Assembly (NCBI GenBank): GCA_008727115.1 | Contig: CP044131.1 | Span: 2,108,001-2,172,000 of the forward strand | Reading direction: 5' to 3' | DNA: 64,000 nucleotides | Source: Comamonas testosteroni | Lineage (GTDB): Bacteria > Pseudomonadota > Gammaproteobacteria > Burkholderiales > Burkholderiaceae_C | Shown: positions 57,466 to 64,000 of the stretch, piece after piece | Layout of the letters: each line of letters opens with the position of its first letter | Numbering within the stretch: position 1 is the first letter of the stretch | Notes under the pieces: generated by a model | The model's input: only the letters and a program-made list of their open reading frames with translations | Told to the model about the DNA's origin: nothing | Database searches by the model: none | Made by a program: the position numbers and the translations under genes

Positions 57466-58666
57466 GAGCGGCTCGTGCCTTGCTCGCAGACTTGCCCAGC
57501 GTGATCCAGGTCAGCGCCACGCCCACCAGCGCACCCAGCGCCATGCCAACCACCATGGGCAGGGGCTTGCCATTGGAGAAGTGACCCACGATCTGCATGG
57601 CGGCAGCGCCCGTCAGCATCTGCAGCGTGCCCAGCAAAGCCGAGGCCGTGCCGGCAATCTCGCCATGCTCCTCCAGCGCCAGCACCGACGTGGTGGGAAT
57701 CACCAGCCCCATGAAAGCACTGGCAATGAAGTACAGCACGATGAGCACCATCAACTGCTCGCCGCCCATGAGGTAGTAGAGCAGCAAAGCCGTCATGGTC
57801 ACACCCGAGGCAGAGGCTGCCGCCTTGACCACCTTGACCAGACCAAAGCGCTGGCCCAGTCGCCCCGTCAGCTGCGCTGCGCCGATAAAGGCAATGGAGT
57901 TGAGCGCAAACGCCATGCTGTACTGGGTGGACGAGAGGCCGTAGTAATTGATCAGCACAAACGGTGAGCCCGCCAGATAGACAAAAAAGCCGGCCATGGC
58001 ACAGCCGCCAATGAACACCAGGCCCAGGTAATGCCAGTCGCGCAGCAGGCTCAAATAGGCTTTGAGTGCTCCGCCCAGGCTGCTGTCCAGTCGCGCCTGC
58101 GGTGTGCGGGTTTCCTCCACGCCGCGCCAGGTGGCGATCAGACCCAGCACAGCTGCAGCGGCCACCAGCCAGAACACGGCGCGCCAGCCCGCAACGGCAA
58201 TCACGCCACTGCCCGCCAGCGGCGCCAGAATGGGCGAGACGCTGAACACCAGCATCAGCAGCGACATCATGCGTGCGGCCTCATGTCCTGTATGCAGATC
58301 ACGCACCACCGCCCGCGGCACGGCCATGCAGGCTGCTGCACCCAGACCCTGGGCAAAGCGAAAGGCCACCAGTGCCTCGATACTCGGCGCCAGTGCACAG
58401 CCCACACTGGCCGCAGCAAACACGGCCAGCCCAAAGTACAGCGGCGGCTTGCGCCCTACCATGTCGGAGACCGGGCCATAAAGCAGCTGCCCCACGCCAA
58501 TCGAGAGAAAGAAGGCGGTCAGGCTGGCTTGCACCGCCCCCACTTGAGCACCCAGGCTGCTGCCGATTTGCGGCAGCGCTGGCAGGTACATATCAATGGC
58601 AAAAGGGCCAATGGCCGATAGCAGGCCCAAAATCAGGACCAGACGCAGAGAAACAGAAGCTTGCAT
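57458..58666 (-). CDS. Bcr/CflA-type MFS drug transporter
   Basis: 402 residues with about twelve membrane segments. PFAIDMYLPALPQI and GPVSDMVGRKPPLYFGL (motif A) are the Bcr/CflA hallmarks. Members export bicyclomycin, chloramphenicol or amino acids. ATG 58666 starts the first membrane segment; the longer frame adds 50 residues without motif, but no good ribosome-binding site is visible for either. First gene of a two-transporter operon. Confidence 0.85.
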   Translation of the reverse strand: MQASVSLRLVLILGLLSAIGPFAIDMYLPALPQIGSSLGAQVGAVQASLTAFFLSIGVGQLLYGPVSDMVGRKPPLYFGLAVFAAASVGCALAPSIEALVAFRFAQGLGAAACMAVPRAVVRDLHTGHEAARMMSLLMLVFSVSPILAPLAGSGVIAVAGWRAVFWLVAAAAVLGLIATWRGVEETRTPQARLDSSLGGALKAYLSLLRDWHYLGLVFIGGCAMAGFFVYLAGSPFVLINYYGLSSTQYSMAFALNSIAFIGAAQLTGRLGQRFGLVKVVKAAASASGVTMTALLLYYLMGGEQLMVLIVLYFIASAFMGLVIPTTSVLALEEHGEIAGTASALLGTLQMLTGAAAMQIVGHFSNGKPLPMVVGMALGALVGVALTWITLGKSASKARAAHD

Positions 58667-58851
58667 AGGGGCGTGATTTTCGCGGTAACTGCATTTGTTT
58701 GCTCTGCGCACGGCGGTTGCGAGCTCCGACAGAGTGAGCAACGCATCCGGTGGCCGTTTCAACTGCATGGCTTTTGCAGCTGTCTTCCAGGCAACAGGCC
58801 CGTCATCTGCTCTCACAATCTAGGCCACCTTGCTTTTTTGAAGATGCCGTG

Positions 58852-59517
58852 ATGAATGCCTGCCATTTCTTTCGCCATGCAACCTGCTGGATGCGCTTTC
58901 CGCCCTTTCCCAGCTTGCTGATGACTGCATGCCTGATTGCCCCCTCGGCCCAGGCGCAGCCTACTGCGGCAACACCTGCCTCCTCTGCGGCGGCCTTTCA
59001 GTTGTCTGCCGACGCCAGCATGGTCATAGACCTGCGCGGCAAGCTGGCATGGCCTCGTTGCGCCGAAGGCATGCTCTGGAGCGGCAAGGCCTGTACAGGA
59101 ATGGCCGAGGTCTTCAACTACAAGCAGGCCAGCGCCCATGCAGCACAGCGCAGCAAGACGGAAAGCCTGCGCTGGCGTCTGCCACGTGTTGCCGAACTCA
59201 AGCGCTTGCTGGACCGCAGCAGCAAGCCCCAAGGCCTGAACCCCGAGCTGTTTCCCAATGCGCCACGCGACTGGCACTGGACAGGCACCGCTGCCGTCAA
59301 TGCCCAGCGTCTGAACAATTACAGCTACGACCAGGTCAACAAATCGGGCAACATCGCCAGCCTCTCGGCTCAGCAGGCCTGGGCCGTCAATACCGAGACC
59401 CTGCAGGCCGTGCCCGACATGGGCAAAGGCAATGCCTTGCTGCTGCGCCTGGTGCGCCCGGCCACCGAAGCCGAGCTCGCTGCAGCCGCAACTGCTGCAG
59501 CCACCGTCACACCATGA
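58852..59517 (+). CDS. exported DUF1566-like protein
   Basis: 221 residues. Signal peptide (FPPFPSLLMTACLIAPSAQA) and then a domain with LAWPRCAEGMLWSGKACTG, RWRLPRVAELKRLLD and WHWTGTAA, the pattern of DUF1566 (Lcl C-terminal-like) domains found in secreted and surface proteins. The tail is Ala-rich. Function unknown. ATG 58852 begins the signal peptide; ribosome-binding site weak. Confidence 0.75.
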   Translation: MNACHFFRHATCWMRFPPFPSLLMTACLIAPSAQAQPTAATPASSAAAFQLSADASMVIDLRGKLAWPRCAEGMLWSGKACTGMAEVFNYKQASAHAAQRSKTESLRWRLPRVAELKRLLDRSSKPQGLNPELFPNAPRDWHWTGTAAVNAQRLNNYSYDQVNKSGNIASLSAQQAWAVNTETLQAVPDMGKGNALLLRLVRPATEAELAAAATAAATVTP

Positions 59518-59546
59518 AAAAAGCCTTGCCGGCTGGACAAGGCTTT
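59518..59546. terminator. terminator between the DUF1566 gene and the SDR gene
   Basis: AAAGCCTTG, CCGGCTGGA loop, CAAGGCTTT, starting right after the stop codon. Confidence 0.85.
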
Positions 59547-59571
59547 ATGTGCACATCCAGCGCCCCAGATC

Positions 59572-60477
59572 TCAGGCGGCGCGCAGCGCTGCCTTGAGGT
59601 TTTCGCCCAGCTCGGGCTTGTGCGCGAATGGATCCGTCGGGTTGCGGCCCCGCACCACATCTTCCATGCGTACCTGCACCGAACCCAGAGCCTGGGGGTG
59701 GCTGTAGATATAGAACTGCCCCGAAGCCATGGCGTCAAACACCTTCTGCGCCACTTCAGCCGCCGTGACCTTGCCCGATCCGACCGCCTTGTCGGTCATG
59801 GCTTGGCCGATTTTCTGGCTGGTCGTCAGCGGCTGAGCCTCCAGGCCCTGAGGGCGGTTGCGCTCGCTGTGGCCAATCCCCGTGGGCACAAAATAAGGGC
59901 ACAGCAAACTGGCACCGATCTGGTCGGACACCAGGGCCAGATCCTGGTACAGCGTCTCGGTCAGCGACACCACCGCATGCTTGCTGACGTTGTAGATGCC
60001 CATATTCGGCGGTGCCAGCAAGCCAGCCATGCTGGCGGTGTTGACGATATGGCCCTCATACGCCGGGTCGGCCTTGGCGGCTTCCAGCATCATGGGCGTG
60101 AACAAACGCACGCCGTGAATCACGCCCCAGACGTTGACGCCCAGCACCCACTGCCAGTCGGCCACCGTGTTTTCCCAGACCAGCCCGCCCGCACCCACGC
60201 CCGCGTTGTTGAACACAAAATGCGGCGCACCAAAAGTGGCTTTGACTTCCGCAGCCAGCTTCTCCATCTGCTCAGCACTTGACACATCCACCTTGCGCGC
60301 CAGCACCTTGGCGCCTGCGGCGGTCAGCTCTGCCGCAGCTTTGTCCAGCGCTTCCTGCTGCACATCGACCAGCACCAGATTCATGCCCCGGGCCGCCCCA
60401 ATGCGCGCGCACTCCAGGCCAAAGCCCGAGCCCGCCCCCGTCAAAACCGCCGTCTTTCCCGCGAAATTCGTGATCAT
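59572..60477 (-). CDS. short-chain dehydrogenase/reductase (SDR)
   Basis: 301 residues. Cofactor motif TGAGSGFG, structural NNAGVGAGG, catalytic Ser in NTASMAG and Tyr-Lys in YNVSKHAVV. Uses NAD(P)(H) to oxidise or reduce an alcohol or ketone; substrate unknown. ATG 60477 has GGAGAC upstream and starts at the conserved N terminus. Confidence 0.9.
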   Translation of the reverse strand: MITNFAGKTAVLTGAGSGFGLECARIGAARGMNLVLVDVQQEALDKAAAELTAAGAKVLARKVDVSSAEQMEKLAAEVKATFGAPHFVFNNAGVGAGGLVWENTVADWQWVLGVNVWGVIHGVRLFTPMMLEAAKADPAYEGHIVNTASMAGLLAPPNMGIYNVSKHAVVSLTETLYQDLALVSDQIGASLLCPYFVPTGIGHSERNRPQGLEAQPLTTSQKIGQAMTDKAVGSGKVTAAEVAQKVFDAMASGQFYIYSHPQALGSVQVRMEDVVRGRNPTDPFAHKPELGENLKAALRAA

Positions 60478-60546
60478 TCTTGTCTCCGGATATTTTTTAT
60501 AGGGGGATAGCGCCTGCAACTGGCGCACTCCAGATCAGAGATGCCA

Positions 60547-60638
60547 AGCAAGAGCCGCCTCGCGGCGAAGGCATCGTCCCCCTCCCGCATTGCGAAGCAA
60601 AGCGAGAGAGGGGGAAGGCGCGCAGCGCCTCAGGGGGT
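60547..60638 (-). repeat. dispersed intergenic repeat, family B
   Basis: AGCAAGAGCCGCCTCGCGGC, CATCGTCCCCCTCCCGC, AGCGAGAGAGGGGG and GCGCAGCGCCTCAGGGGG in order, reverse of the 19475 copy. Lies between the SDR and the oxidoreductase gene. Confidence 0.85.
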
Positions 60639-60660
60639 GATTTTTTTCAGCCTCAGGGGG

Positions 60661-61677
60661 TTAGATCAATTTCACCAACTGCTTGCCGAAGTTCTTGCCT
60701 TTGAGCAACCCCAGAAACGCCGCGGGTGCAGCCGCCAGGCCTTGCGCAATCGTCTCGCGCGGCTTGAGCTGTCCGGCAGCCACCAGGCCACCCAGTTCGG
60801 TCAGGGCTTCACCCCAGACCTCCATGTGCTCGCTGACGATGAAGCCTTCCAGCTTGATGCGGTTGACCAGCAGCAGCGCCGGATTGGCCAGCGGCAGGGG
60901 CTGGCCGTCGTAGCCCGCAATCATTCCGCACAGCGCAATGCGCGCAAAGGCATTGGTGCGCAGCAACACGGCATCGAAGATATAGCCGCCCACGTTCTCG
61001 AAATAGCCGTCGATACCGTTGGGGCAGGCTTCCTTCAGGGCCTTGGCCATGCTCTTGATATCGGGGTTCTCGCGGTAGTCGATGCAGGCATCAAAGCCCA
61101 GTTCATTGACGGCATAGCTGCATTTTTCGGCGCCACCTGCAATGCCCACCACGCGGCAGCCACGCGCCTTGGCCAGTGCCGCAAACGCGCTGCCCACCGC
61201 CCCTGTCGCCGCGCTCACCACCATGGTTTCGCCGGCCTTGGGCTGGATGATCTTGACCAGGCCATACCAGGCCGTCACGCCGGGCATGCCCACCGCACCC
61301 AGGTAGTAAGACAGCGGCACATACGTGGTATCCACCCTTCGCAGCGCGCCGGGCTCGCTGGGATTGACCAGCGAATACTCCTGCCAGCCGCCCATCCCCA
61401 CAACCGAATCACCGGTCTTGAACTTGGGGTGGCGGCTCTCGACCACCTCTCCCACCGTGCCGCCTTGCATGACTTCACCCAGCGGCTGGGGCTGGGCATA
61501 GCTCTTGGCATCATTCATGCGCCCGCGCATATAGGGATCCAGACTCAGATAGTGGTGGCGCACCAGCACCTGCCCCTCGCCCACCGTGGGCAGCGGCGAC
61601 TGCACCAGCTTGAAGTTGCTCTCCTCCGCCTCCCCCTGGGGCCGGTTGTCCAGAAGGATTTGCTGATTGGTCGTCAT
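60661..61677 (-). CDS. NADP-dependent enone/alkenal reductase (zinc-free MDR, CurA/PTGR type)
   Basis: 338 residues. LSLDPYMRGRMND near the N terminus and the Rossmann motif ETMVVSAATGAVGSAFAALAKARG (about 148-172) with DGYFENVGG are characteristic of the leukotriene B4 dehydrogenase/prostaglandin reductase/CurA branch, which reduces alpha,beta-unsaturated carbonyls with NADPH and needs no zinc. ATG 61677 has AGGAGAC upstream. Same strand as the flanking SDR and thioesterase genes. Confidence 0.88.
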   Translation of the reverse strand: MTTNQQILLDNRPQGEAEESNFKLVQSPLPTVGEGQVLVRHHYLSLDPYMRGRMNDAKSYAQPQPLGEVMQGGTVGEVVESRHPKFKTGDSVVGMGGWQEYSLVNPSEPGALRRVDTTYVPLSYYLGAVGMPGVTAWYGLVKIIQPKAGETMVVSAATGAVGSAFAALAKARGCRVVGIAGGAEKCSYAVNELGFDACIDYRENPDIKSMAKALKEACPNGIDGYFENVGGYIFDAVLLRTNAFARIALCGMIAGYDGQPLPLANPALLLVNRIKLEGFIVSEHMEVWGEALTELGGLVAAGQLKPRETIAQGLAAAPAAFLGLLKGKNFGKQLVKLI

Positions 61678-61709
61678 CTCTTGTCTCCTGTATGAACTGT
61701 GATCTGAAT

Positions 61710-61768
61710 CTCAACTTTCATAGCTGCTAGCGCATGCCAGGCATGTAACTGACAGCTATTTCACTGCA
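61710..61768 (-). repeat. dispersed intergenic repeat, family A (extended)
   Basis: TTTCATAGCTGCTAGCGCATGC followed by GCATGTAACTGACAGCTATTTC; two AGCTAT-type ends face each other around GCATGCCAGGCATG, making a large hairpin. Confidence 0.7.
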
Positions 61769-61822
61769 AAACCAAGGTGCACCAAGCGCCATCAGCTCCT
61801 GAAACAGGAGTCAACAGCCTGT

Positions 61823-62245
61823 TCAATCCGTGGCCACTGGCCTGGCCTGCCCGCTCTCGCCGGGCTTGCGCTTCATGTACTTGAAAGTGCCCGTGGCGTG
61901 TACGCAAAGACGCCCTTGTGCATCGTAGATACGGCCTTCCGTGAACGCCATGGTGCCGGTGCGGTGCAGCAGCACGCCCTTGCCCACCAAGGGGCCATTG
62001 GCCGCCTGCATGAACGAGGTCTTCATCTCAATAGTGACCGCACCCTGCTCGAAGTCCACACTGCGCGCAGCCACGGCCATGGTCACATCCAGCAGCGTCA
62101 TGGAAGCGCCGCCGTGGGTGACGCCAAAGGAATTCAAATGCTCGGGCCGCGGTGTGTAGTGCAGCTCTGACTCGCCGCCCTCTGCCTTGATGAGGACAAA
62201 ACCGAGTTCATGCACAAAGGGGATATCTGGACCGAATGACAACAC
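61823..62245 (-). CDS. PaaI-family hot-dog thioesterase
   Basis: 140 residues. The hot-dog helix motif NSFGVTHGGASMTLLDVTMA carries the catalytic Asp, and VTIEMKTSFMQAANGPLVGKG the following strands. Hydrolyses acyl-CoA or similar thioesters. An ATG 45 codons upstream overlaps the SDR gene and adds Arg/Trp-rich sequence without homology. GTG 62245 has AAAGG seven bases upstream and gives normal family length, so it is preferred. Confidence 0.8.
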   Translation of the reverse strand: MLSFGPDIPFVHELGFVLIKAEGGESELHYTPRPEHLNSFGVTHGGASMTLLDVTMAVAARSVDFEQGAVTIEMKTSFMQAANGPLVGKGVLLHRTGTMAFTEGRIYDAQGRLCVHATGTFKYMKRKPGESGQARPVATD

Positions 62246-62360
62246 CGCAAAACCTTTCAAAAGCGTGAAGCGCCGCACTGTGCGAACGCCCAGCCGTGAA
62301 TGTAAGCGCACAGCCGCCCCCATCCAGAGTAAGCGTCTGTGCCAGCATGGCTGGCCCGCC

Positions 62361-63152
62361 TCAGCCTCCCACCAGTGCACTCACGCCGCCATCCACCGCC
62401 ATCCACTGGCCGGTGATGTGCTTGCCGGCATCGCTGGCGTACAGCAGGGTCAGGCCCTTCAAGTCTTCATCGTCACCCAGACGGCGCAGCGGCGCATGGG
62501 ACTTCATTTCATCCTCGCCCAGTGTCTCGATCAGCACCGCCGCCATCTTGGTCTTGAAAAAGCCGGGGCAGATGGCATTGACGGTGATGCCGTGCTCGCC
62601 CCACTCGCCCGCCAGCGCGCGCGTGAAGTTGATTACCGCGCCCTTGGAGGTGTTGTAGGCAATGGTCTTCATGCCCGTGGGGTTGCCGCCCAGACCGGCA
62701 ATCGATGCCAGATTGATGATGCGACCGCTCTTGCGCTCCAGCATGGACAGGCGCGCGATCTGCTGGCTCAGCAAAAAGTAGCCGCGCACGTTCAGGTTCA
62801 TCACCTTATCCCAGGCCGATGTGGGATGGTCTTCGGCCGGGGCACCCCAGCTCGCTCCTGCGTTGTTGATCAGAATATCCACATGGCCCAGGCGCTGCAC
62901 GGCCTCTTTGGCCAGGCGTTCGATATCAGCTTCCTCGGCGCAGTCGGCAGCAATCCAGTCTGCCTCAATGCCAGCCGCCTTGAGTTCGGCCGCAGCTTCT
63001 TCCAGATCCTTGGCCTTGCGCGAGGTCAGCAAGACCCTGGCTCCCGCCTCCCCCAGTGCATGCGCCATCTGCAGACCCAGCCCGCGCGAGCCCCCCGTGA
63101 CCAATGCGGTCTTGCCCGAGAGATCGAAAAGTTGCTGCACCGTACGTGTCAT
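62361..63152 (-). CDS. short-chain dehydrogenase/reductase (SDR)
   Basis: 263 residues. TGGSRGLGLQ cofactor loop, NNAGASWG, NLASIAGLGG with catalytic Ser, Tyr-Lys in YNTSKGAVI and the PGFFKTKM segment. The gluconate 5-dehydrogenase/FabG-like group. AGGAG lies eight bases before ATG 63152 and only two before ATG 63158, so the former is chosen. Probably cotranscribed with the thioesterase and reductase downstream. Confidence 0.9.
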   Translation of the reverse strand: MTRTVQQLFDLSGKTALVTGGSRGLGLQMAHALGEAGARVLLTSRKAKDLEEAAAELKAAGIEADWIAADCAEEADIERLAKEAVQRLGHVDILINNAGASWGAPAEDHPTSAWDKVMNLNVRGYFLLSQQIARLSMLERKSGRIINLASIAGLGGNPTGMKTIAYNTSKGAVINFTRALAGEWGEHGITVNAICPGFFKTKMAAVLIETLGEDEMKSHAPLRRLGDDEDLKGLTLLYASDAGKHITGQWMAVDGGVSALVGG

Positions 63153-63330
63153 TGCCATGTCTCCTGTTTTGCTATCAAGGGCCAAGCCCACCTTTGTCAC
63201 CATTTGCCAGGCGGGCATATCAAAAGTTGCGTGCCAAGCTCCATGAATTGTGGAGTGGCCTAGACAGCTGTGTTGTCACCTGCGTGTCGGCGCTGTCCCG
63301 CAAGTGGCAGTCCTGCCCACGCTCACAGTC

Positions 63331-64000
63331 TCAATGTACAAACAGCGATTGCGTTCCGCCCCAGGCCCCGCCTTCGATCTCCAGCATGCGCAGCTTGGTC
63401 AACGCTCCCTGCCCACCCGAGAAGCCACCGGGTGCCCGCCCGGCGGCCAGTACCCGGTGACAGGGAACAATGGGCGCAAATGGATTCGCCCCCAGCGCCT
63501 GACCCACGGCTCGTGCCGCACCCGGCATGCCCAAAGCTGCAGCAACTTCCCCATAAGTGCAGGTCTGACCCGGAGCCAGGCTGCGCGTGAAAGCATGGAC
63601 CCGGCGGTGAAACTCCGGCACGGCAAATTCATCCAACGCAATCTGCCTCAGATCGGGCAAAGCACCCCGCTGCTTTGGTGCGCAGCCGTCGCGCATATCA
63701 CCCAGCACTCCCGCGCGCGTCTGCTCAGCATTGGGCTGCAGCCACGCCTGCCCTGGGTTGGCATCCAGGCCAGCCAATAAGCACTGCACACCAGCCATGG
63801 CCTGCAAGGCAAAGCCCGGCACATCGGCCATCGAAGTCACCAAGCCATAAGCCGCCGGCCCGCGCTCAGGCTGCAGTGCATGGCGCTTGTGCAGGCCCTG
63901 CAAAAGGCGGTCACGCGTTTCACCCCAACCGCTCTCTGGCAATTGCACGGCACAGATGGCATCCGAACTCCAGGCCATGGCACATGCACCGATACGCGTG
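63331..64000 (-). CDS. ogt: methylated-DNA-[protein]-cysteine S-methyltransferase, 5' end outside window
   Basis: At least 223 residues in the window, still open at the right edge. The active-site motif PCHRV (IVPCHRVLAAGR) with the Asn-hinge before it (GANPFAPI) and winged-helix segment TCTYGEVAAALGMPGAARAV identify Ogt/MGMT-type suicide enzymes, which move O6-alkyl groups from guanine to their own Cys. No Ada-type N-terminal metal domain is visible in this part. The frame continues upstream of the first ATG (TRIGACAMAW), so the gene begins beyond the window. Confidence 0.88.
   Translation of the reverse strand, partial: TRIGACAMAWSSDAICAVQLPESGWGETRDRLLQGLHKRHALQPERGPAAYGLVTSMADVPGFALQAMAGVQCLLAGLDANPGQAWLQPNAEQTRAGVLGDMRDGCAPKQRGALPDLRQIALDEFAVPEFHRRVHAFTRSLAPGQTCTYGEVAAALGMPGAARAVGQALGANPFAPIVPCHRVLAAGRAPGGFSGGQGALTKLRMLEIEGGAWGGTQSLFVH

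Overview
The window is chromosomal DNA of a high-GC betaproteobacterium, most likely a Comamonadaceae member close to Comamonas. This rests on the gene orders smc-zipA-ligA and aceE-aceF-lpdA (with an E3 carrying its own lipoyl domain), and on two families of short dispersed repeats between genes that I associate with Comamonadaceae. No rRNA, tRNA, CRISPR array or prophage was seen. Both ends cut a gene: a YbdK-type carboxylate-amine ligase on the left and an Ogt-type methyltransferase on the right.

Layout. 1-4.3 kb: ybdK and a Kef-type antiporter, then a two-gene putative DNA-repair operon (radical SAM protein plus its partner) behind a near-perfect LexA box. 4.4-7.5 kb: a VOC/PCP_red fusion protein, yjdM, a gene-poor scar with two operator-like palindromes, an intact IS30-family element, and the last 36 codons of a gene resembling the DUF262/DUF1524 endonucleases. 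7.5-18.5 kb: the pyruvate dehydrogenase operon (aceE, aceF, an unrecognised gene, lpdA), with a divergent PAS histidine kinase/LuxR-type regulator pair. 18.6-25.8 kb: housekeeping genes (folD, an M3 oligopeptidase, a glutaredoxin-like protein, rpiA and pyrD back to back, and a yqjD-yqjE-yqjK-like stress membrane trio). 26.2-31.6 kb: a ttrBCA-type molybdopterin reductase operon with an FNR/Anr box placed as in class II promoters.

31.6-32.7 kb is the main accessory find. Three 60-bp attC recombination sites share one architecture (7+9+28+9+7 nt) and orientation, and no integrase is in view. They look like a cluster of attC sites lacking an integrase (CALIN). They enclose one cassette with an antisense secreted or lipoprotein gene and one short cassette with no evident gene. 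32.7-33.5 kb holds only repeats and hairpins.

33.5-48 kb: a secreted choloylglycine-hydrolase-family enzyme, small DUF1232 and DsrE-like proteins, a patatin-like esterase, the ligA-zipA-smc block, ynfA, and a large PAS-GGDEF-EAL gene broken by a one-base shortfall in a G7 tract exactly at the GGDEF motif and by an in-frame TAA before the EAL domain. 48-59 kb: a flavodoxin-like protein, a TetR regulator, a three-gene RND efflux operon with a strong palindrome at its promoter, two overlapping MFS transporter genes and a DUF1566-like secreted protein. 59.5-64 kb: a run of minus-strand genes (SDR, NADP-dependent enone reductase, thioesterase, SDR) suggesting acyl or carbonyl compound metabolism, then the ogt fragment.

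Start codons were chosen by ribosome-binding sites and family lengths where the longest open frame looked too long. Family assignments come from motifs read in the translated sequence; no database search was possible.
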